64,000 nt of DNA, taken from assembly GCA_910589415.1 (NCBI GenBank), contig OU342637.1:25147162-25211161 (forward strand), given 5' to 3'. Below the pieces are notes generated by a model that was not told where the DNA came from, did not search any database, and was given only the letters and a program-made list of their open reading frames with translations. This DNA comes from Malachius bipustulatus (lineage: Eukaryota; Arthropoda; Insecta; Coleoptera; Melyridae). The position numbers and the translations under genes were made by a program. Shown in pieces: positions 63,201-64,000 of the stretch. Position 1 is the first letter of the stretch. Every line of letters begins with the position of its first letter.

Positions 63201-64000
63201 GGCGATGCATGCAAATTTGGCGAAATTAATAATTGATTTGCTTCGGCCTGTTTCGAATCTCCTCCAGCGATCAGCTAATAATATCTCCTCTCTTTATGAC
63301 TTTATAATCAAATCAGATGTTGCCTTAGTTCTCGCTAAAAGGTCTATTAAGTTACCACGATTTATTTTTTCTGCTACTTTCACTACCTATAAATCATAAC
63401 AGCGGTCGATACACGATCCAAATCAGGATGAAATGTGCAGAATATGACGCTTCAAATATCAATAAGTAATTTTTTATTATCAAAGTTTCATGCGCCACTT
63501 TATCATTTCAAACACGCATAAAAATGCGGGCATTATTGTGACGTAACAGGTCAAGCGTCTGGGGTAACTGGATTTTTGACGCCCGCGGGTGCTACTTTTT
63601 TTACCTTTTTTTGCTTTCAAAGTTTATGTCGCGAGACGCTTGTCAGGAAATATTACTGACGTTATAGTTAAAGAGATGGCGACAAAAATGCCTTGTATCT
63701 CCCAAATGGAAGAGAAGCAGGTTTTTATATAATTCAAGTTCCCTTCTCAAAACCCGTCTTGTCGAATAAGGGTTGCCTAGATTTACCTGAGCGATTCCAA
63801 AAAACTTCTACAATTTGGAAGAAAACTAGTGGATGGCATCTAAGAAACCCTCCAATTGAGGAAAAATACTTTCTTCCAATTTGCTCCTTGCAAAAATCTC
63901 TTTTGAAAGCTCTAAAAACTGAAAAAATGCCTAGATGCCTTCCAGTAATTTTCTTCCACGCGCAAATGAGACATTTCTGGAATGTTAGACAATAAAATCA
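57201..64000. other. no recognisable gene
   Basis: AT-rich DNA with GC-richer patches near 61190-61330 and 61560-61720. GTATGTATGTATGTATAT lies near 58802. 60140-60900 is rich in A and T homopolymers. The last open frame (63693-63995, plus, 100 codons) runs close to the window end and shows no recognisable domain. None of the frames here has supporting motifs. Confidence 0.45.

Overview
The window looks like intergenic or intronic DNA from an arthropod nuclear genome, probably an insect. It is AT-rich, I recognise no intact host gene, and it is full of retrotransposon and DNA-transposon relics typical of arthropods: Jockey-, R1- and RTE-like LINEs, a mariner-type element, a hAT-like MITE and tRNA-derived SINE heads. 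Short runs built on TAGGTA/TACCTA recur throughout. The species cannot be named from the sequence. No bacterial operon, CRISPR array, functional rRNA or intact tRNA was seen.

Layout. 1-3100: no recognisable gene. 3110-5450: decayed Jockey-like LINE. 7860-8800 and 10690-11640: two tandem-repeat blocks (about 117 bp and 340 bp periods). 13248-14156: 5'-truncated LINE ending in (ATT)n. 15826-17100: tandem repeat rich in TGACGTCA-type sites. 19145-20560: AT-rich satellite built on ATTTGAAAT/ATTTCAAAT. 21975-22400: 3' end of an R1-like LINE, minus strand. 26390-26990: RTE-like LINE 3' part, minus strand. 27131-28191: second LINE with a TTA tail and a YADD motif. 28250-28330: tRNA-like SINE head. 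28700-29109: solo mariner-type end. 30027-32755: complete mariner-type element with arms of about 515 bp that are nearly identical over 450 bp, and a broken transposase; a SINE sits inside its right arm. 34890-36064: R1-like relic. 39255-40260: RNase H-bearing LINE fragment with a perfect 12-bp target duplication. 40375-40935: another RT relic. 42840-43850: roughly 400-bp tandem duplication. 47700-49500: block of direct and inverted repeats. 49545-49640: another tRNA-like SINE head. 50368-50554: hAT-like MITE. 53712-57200: 85-bp satellite of about 40 units with a 1625-bp higher-order period. 57200-64000: no recognisable gene.

Nothing here acts together as a pathway. The window is a record of transposition, truncation and tandem amplification. 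The points most worth a second look are the mariner element (arms about 98% identical around a dead transposase, a repeated terminal motif 110 bp inside each arm, and an in-frame heptapeptide expansion in the transposase), the higher-order structure of the 85-bp satellite, and the two motif-rich satellites (TGACGTCA type and ATTTGAAAT type). I did not find a convincing new multi-gene system.
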